Assembly (NCBI GenBank): GCA_040079795.1
Contig: JBEBJQ010000091.1
Span: 1-15,474 of the forward strand
Direction: 5' to 3'
DNA: 15,474 nt
Origin: SXIZ01 sp040079795
GTDB lineage: Bacteria > Pseudomonadota > Gammaproteobacteria > Methylococcales > Methylomonadaceae
The position numbers and the translations under genes are program-made. The stretch's first letter is position 1. Each line of letters starts with the position of its first letter. The notes under the pieces were generated by a model. The model saw only the letters and a program-made list of their open reading frames with translations, was not told where the DNA came from and searched no databases. Positions 13,452-15,474 of the stretch are shown piece by piece.

Positions 13452-14228
13452 ATGAATAGGGTTGGTTATTGCTTGGGTGTATTAGGGTTTAGTTGTGCTT
13501 TTTCGGTAATGGCAGCAGATTTTGACCGCGCGGAAGTTGAGAAGCGGCTTGCCGCAGCGGATAAAAGCCATTTGGCAGATTTGCGCAGAAAGGATTTAAC
13601 GGATTTGGATTTGTCGGGCTTGAATTTTAAACAAGCGGATTTATGGGGGTCGGATTTACGCCGTTCAAATTTAAGCAATAGCGATTTAGCCGGGCTTAAT
13701 TTGGATTTAACGGTGATGTCCAAAATTAATCTGTCTGGCGCTAATTTGTCTAACACCAGTATTTTTGGTGTCCACATGGGCGGTGCTAACTTGAGCAAGG
13801 CTAACCTTAAGGGTAGCCGGTTTATCAGTGTGCTGGATCGAGCGGATTTGCAACAGGCTGATTTGTCGAACGCCAATTGGGGCGTGGATATGACCAATCA
13901 GCCAATGGGTTTAATGCGGGTGAGTTTGAATAGTGCCAATTTGTCAGGGGCAAATTTAACCCATGCAAACCTTAATCGTGCCCTGATGCGTTTTGCGAAA
14001 TTGAAAGGGGCTACCTTACATAAGACGGTTTTGTTCGGTGTCGATCTTTCCGGTGCGGATTTAAGTAACGCGGATTTGTCGGGGGCAGACCTGTCGGAAG
14101 CCAAACTGGAAGGGACTAACTTTACCGGTGCTAATTTGGCGGGTACGCAGTTTTCCGGAGTGAAAGATAAATCCAAGTTGGTGGGTTTGGATGCCAGCAG
14201 AAACCTGGATAAGGCACTATTTAAATAA
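13452..14228 (+). CDS. Exported pentapeptide-repeat protein
   Basis: A 258-residue protein with an N-terminal signal peptide (GYCLGVLGFSCAFSVMA, probable cleavage around residues 21-22). After a short helical segment with AEVEKRLAAADKSHL it consists almost wholly of A(D/N)LXX pentapeptides from about residue 42 to 240, for example NLSGANLSNTSI and DLSGADLSNADLSGADL. Such repeats form a right-handed quadrilateral beta helix. Export argues against the DNA-mimic gyrase-protection role of cytoplasmic Qnr/MfpA proteins and suggests a periplasmic scaffold or binding role; the function is unknown. A break in the regular repeat occurs near residues 143-155 (NWGVDMTNQPMGLM). GGAG (13439-13442) is nine bases before the ATG. 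The gene stands alone, divergent from the Old Yellow Enzyme. Confidence 0.93.
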   Translation: MNRVGYCLGVLGFSCAFSVMAADFDRAEVEKRLAAADKSHLADLRRKDLTDLDLSGLNFKQADLWGSDLRRSNLSNSDLAGLNLDLTVMSKINLSGANLSNTSIFGVHMGGANLSKANLKGSRFISVLDRADLQQADLSNANWGVDMTNQPMGLMRVSLNSANLSGANLTHANLNRALMRFAKLKGATLHKTVLFGVDLSGADLSNADLSGADLSEAKLEGTNFTGANLAGTQFSGVKDKSKLVGLDASRNLDKALFK

Positions 14229-14309
14229 GCCAATCCCAGGAATATTGCTGTTGTAGAATAATGCACGTTTTTCAAGAAAATGGCTTTAATAAAAAAGGCT
14301 TGCTTACGC

Positions 14310-14315
14310 TATAAT
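14310..14315 (+). promoter_or_regulatory. Candidate -10 box for the receiver-domain gene
   Basis: A perfect TATAAT (14310-14315) lies 143 bp upstream of the receiver gene. The -35 is poor (TTTAAT at about 14285-14290). If real, it gives a leader of about 135 nt. Confidence 0.35.
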
Positions 14316-14350
14316 TCCTGCGCTGTCGACTTTTAGGTAACCCTTGATAA

Positions 14351-14382
14351 GCACCACTCCCTTAAGGGTCACGGTGGCTTTT
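14351..14382 (+). terminator. Hairpin with T-run between the pentapeptide and receiver genes
   Basis: GCACC...GGTGGC (14351-14355 and 14373-14378, with one bulged G) encloses CCC-TTAA-GGG (14359-14368 approximately) and is followed by TTTT (14379-14382). It may end the pentapeptide transcript. If the TATAAT at 14310 is used, it lies inside the leader of the receiver gene and could attenuate it. Confidence 0.35.
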
Positions 14383-14457
14383 CGAATTTTTAGAAGTCCC
14401 CTAGCCTATGGGATTTAATCATCAACAAACTTTTAAGGCTATCCAATAGGAAGACAT

Positions 14458-14820
14458 ATGGTAACTAATAGCCGTATCCTCATTGTTGATGATGTTGTCG
14501 ACAATATTAGGGTTGCAATGAATATCCTTAAAGAAGGTAACTATGATTTTTCTTTCGCCCACAATGGCACCGAAGCAATACGCTTAATTTTTGAAGAATC
14601 CAAACCCTATGACTTGATATTATTGGACATCATGATGCCCGATATGGATGGCTTTGCTGTTTGTAAAAAGCTAAAGGACACACAAGCGACCAAAGACATC
14701 CCGATTATCTTTTTAACCGCGAAAGTTGATGTCGATTCGATTACTGAAGGTTTTGACTTGGGCGGGGTTGATTACATTACCAAGCCATTTCATGCCAATG
14801 AGCTGTTAGCCAGAGTTTAA
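14458..14820 (+). CDS. Response-regulator receiver domain, apparently truncated
   Basis: A 120-residue CheY-like receiver, complete to its last helix: acidic pair Asp11/Asp12, phospho-acceptor Asp57 (LILLDIMMPDMDGF), Thr87 (IIFLTAK) and Lys109 with Pro110 (YITKPFH). AGGAAG (14448-14453) precedes the ATG. Relatives with this exact style usually continue after ELLARV into a KTHLEL-type linker and an output domain (GGDEF, HD-GYP or histidine kinase). Here a TAA follows directly, and transposase remnants begin about 100 bp later. It is therefore probably the N-terminal part of a longer regulator cut by an insertion sequence, though it could still make a functional stand-alone receiver. No cognate kinase is in view. 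Confidence 0.85.
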   Translation: MVTNSRILIVDDVVDNIRVAMNILKEGNYDFSFAHNGTEAIRLIFEESKPYDLILLDIMMPDMDGFAVCKKLKDTQATKDIPIIFLTAKVDVDSITEGFDLGGVDYITKPFHANELLARV

Positions 14821-15360
14821 ATTCATTGCCTGTGTTACCCAAAATACGCTGTTTTTGAACCATGCCGCTCTCACGTAAGGTTCTTAGCGGAGGGAGTTGG
14901 CGGTAACACGACTTTCTTACCCGGTTATCTCTGGCACTGGAATACCTATGAAGCCCTGGACACCTTGATACGCTGGAGATGGATCTGGACGCCGCCGATG
15001 AGGGGAATAAAGAGTTGACCACCCGCAAATTGTTGCGATGGGTCGAAGAATTTCACACGACATTGCCAACAACCAAACGTTCTTCCCGAACTATTGCGAG
15101 CGTTATCGTCAGGGAGGCAGGGTCAGCTCTGGTTTCGTTGAATCAACAGTCAACTATGTTTGTCGCCAAGCGCTTTGCCAAACGGCAGCAAATGCGGTTG
15201 AGCCCTTTAAGGTGCCCATTTACTTTTGCAGATGCGGATAAAGGCACTCAACGGCTAATTGGAGCAAACCTATAGAGATTGTTATCCCGGCTTTAGGGCT
15301 GAGATTAATGAGAAACTCAAAAAAGACGCATAGCCTCCCCCCAGCTTTGCATACACTTCA
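14821..15360 (+). mobile_element. Insertion-sequence remnant (ISKra4-like)
   Basis: Inferred limits: from the abrupt end of the receiver frame at 14820 to about 15360. The stretch 14821-14920 carries no intact coding signal. The run after the transposase stop (CCTCCCCCCAGCTTTGCATA, 15334-15353) looks like a possible terminal inverted repeat, but no matching left end was found, so the boundaries are uncertain and the left part is probably deleted. Confidence 0.5.
14920..15333 (+). pseudogene. Decayed C-terminal part of an ISKra4-type transposase
   Basis: Conserved transposase pieces appear in order but in different frames. LWHWNTYEALDTL begins at 14929; LEMDLDAADEGNKELTTRKL continues from 14973 to VEEFHT near 15060; ANNQTFFPNYCERYRQ and GGRVSSGFVESTVNYV follow to about 15160; VAKRFAKRQQMRLSP comes next; RGAHLLLQMRIKALNG runs from about 15208 with a TAA at 15256; and LEQTYRDCYPGFRAEINEKL ends at the TAG 15331-15333. 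At least four frameshifts and one stop make it non-functional. The GFVESTVN...KRQQM...GAHLLLQ...YPGF order matches my memory of ISKra4-family transposases. The N-terminal catalytic portion is missing, either deleted or never present here. It follows directly on the truncated receiver gene. Confidence 0.75.
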
Positions 15361-15439
15361 GATTGTAAAACTTGACTAAAATGCTCACTAGAAAATTTTT
15401 TTAAACATATGATATAAGTCAGCAGAATGGACTATATTT

Positions 15440-15474
15440 AAAAGCTAAACCTATCGGAAGGTAGGGACAGAAAG
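15440..15474 (+). promoter_or_regulatory. Start of a probable c-di-GMP (GEMM-I) riboswitch, cut by the window edge
   Basis: CTAAACC-TATC-GGAA-GGTA-GGGACAGAAAG at the right edge fits the 5' half of the GEMM-I consensus (AAACC, P1b stem closed by a GNRA tetraloop, then GGGACGCAAAG). CCTATC pairs with GGTAGG around the GGAA tetraloop, with one G-U pair. The 3' half (P2 hairpin with tetraloop receptor) lies outside the window, as does the controlled gene. The 15361-15439 stretch upstream is A+T-rich and presumably holds the promoter. Confidence 0.65.

Noticed and set aside
13466..14275. Two long minus-strand open frames (143 and 125 residues) opposite the pentapeptide gene
   Set aside because: They are antisense shadows created by the regular A(D/N)LXX codon pattern; they have no ribosome binding site and low-complexity Lys/Ser/Leu/Pro-rich products.
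14832..14909. GTGTTACC...GGTAACAC inverted repeat as IS left-end structure
   Set aside because: Only 8-bp arms 62 bp apart, with no partner at the right end of the remnant; chance or a degraded structure is as likely.
14777..15028. 83-residue minus-strand frame across the receiver/IS junction
   Set aside because: The opposite strand carries recognisable transposase pieces; this frame spans the junction of two unrelated sequences and has no family match I can name.

Overview
The window looks like the chromosome of a gammaproteobacterium, most likely a methanotroph of the Methylococcales type. That is inferred from gene content, not from a marker gene. The pointers are DUF1566 proteins with Pro-Thr linkers, a histidine kinase with a MoxY/LapD-like sensor region next to a DUF2380 gene, a TPP-riboswitch thiC, and a GEMM-like riboswitch start at the right edge. 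No rRNA, tRNA or CRISPR array was seen.

Layout, left to right. (1) 1-1378: the 3' end of a large DUF1566 (Lcl_C) surface-type protein whose Pro-Thr linker is a perfect hexanucleotide microsatellite, followed by a small secreted paralogue. (2) 1603-3597: a TPP riboswitch and thiC, with no other thiamine genes beside it. (3) 3857-4297: an unrecognised small gene ending at a good intrinsic terminator. (4) 4368-6403, minus strand: a NarL-type response regulator and its membrane histidine kinase, overlapping by 4 bp. (5) 6591-7637, plus strand, divergent from the kinase: a secreted DUF2380 protein and a cupin protein, separated by a 28-bp perfect hairpin of mobile-repeat type. (6) 7811-11125: a tightly coupled operon of a polyprenyl-phosphate-type glycosyltransferase, an LPG_synthase_TM membrane protein and a flavin amine-oxidase-type protein, probably acting on a lipid-linked substrate. 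(7) 11272-12066, minus: a TIR-domain protein with a SARM1-like catalytic motif and an unrecognised beta-rich C-terminal half, a candidate NAD-cleaving defence effector. (8) 12228-13307, minus: an Old Yellow Enzyme, divergent from (9) 13452-14228, an exported pentapeptide-repeat protein. (10) 14458-15333: a receiver domain that stops abruptly, followed by a decayed ISKra4-type transposase fragment with several frameshifts. (11) About 15440-15474: the start of a probable c-di-GMP (GEMM-I) riboswitch, cut by the window edge.

Most genes are ordinary housekeeping or envelope functions. The parts most worth a second look are the TIR protein with its promoter dyad, the MoxY-like kinase/DUF2380/cupin neighbourhood with its nested dyads, the lipid-sugar/oxidoreductase operon, and the truncated receiver/IS scar leading into the riboswitch.
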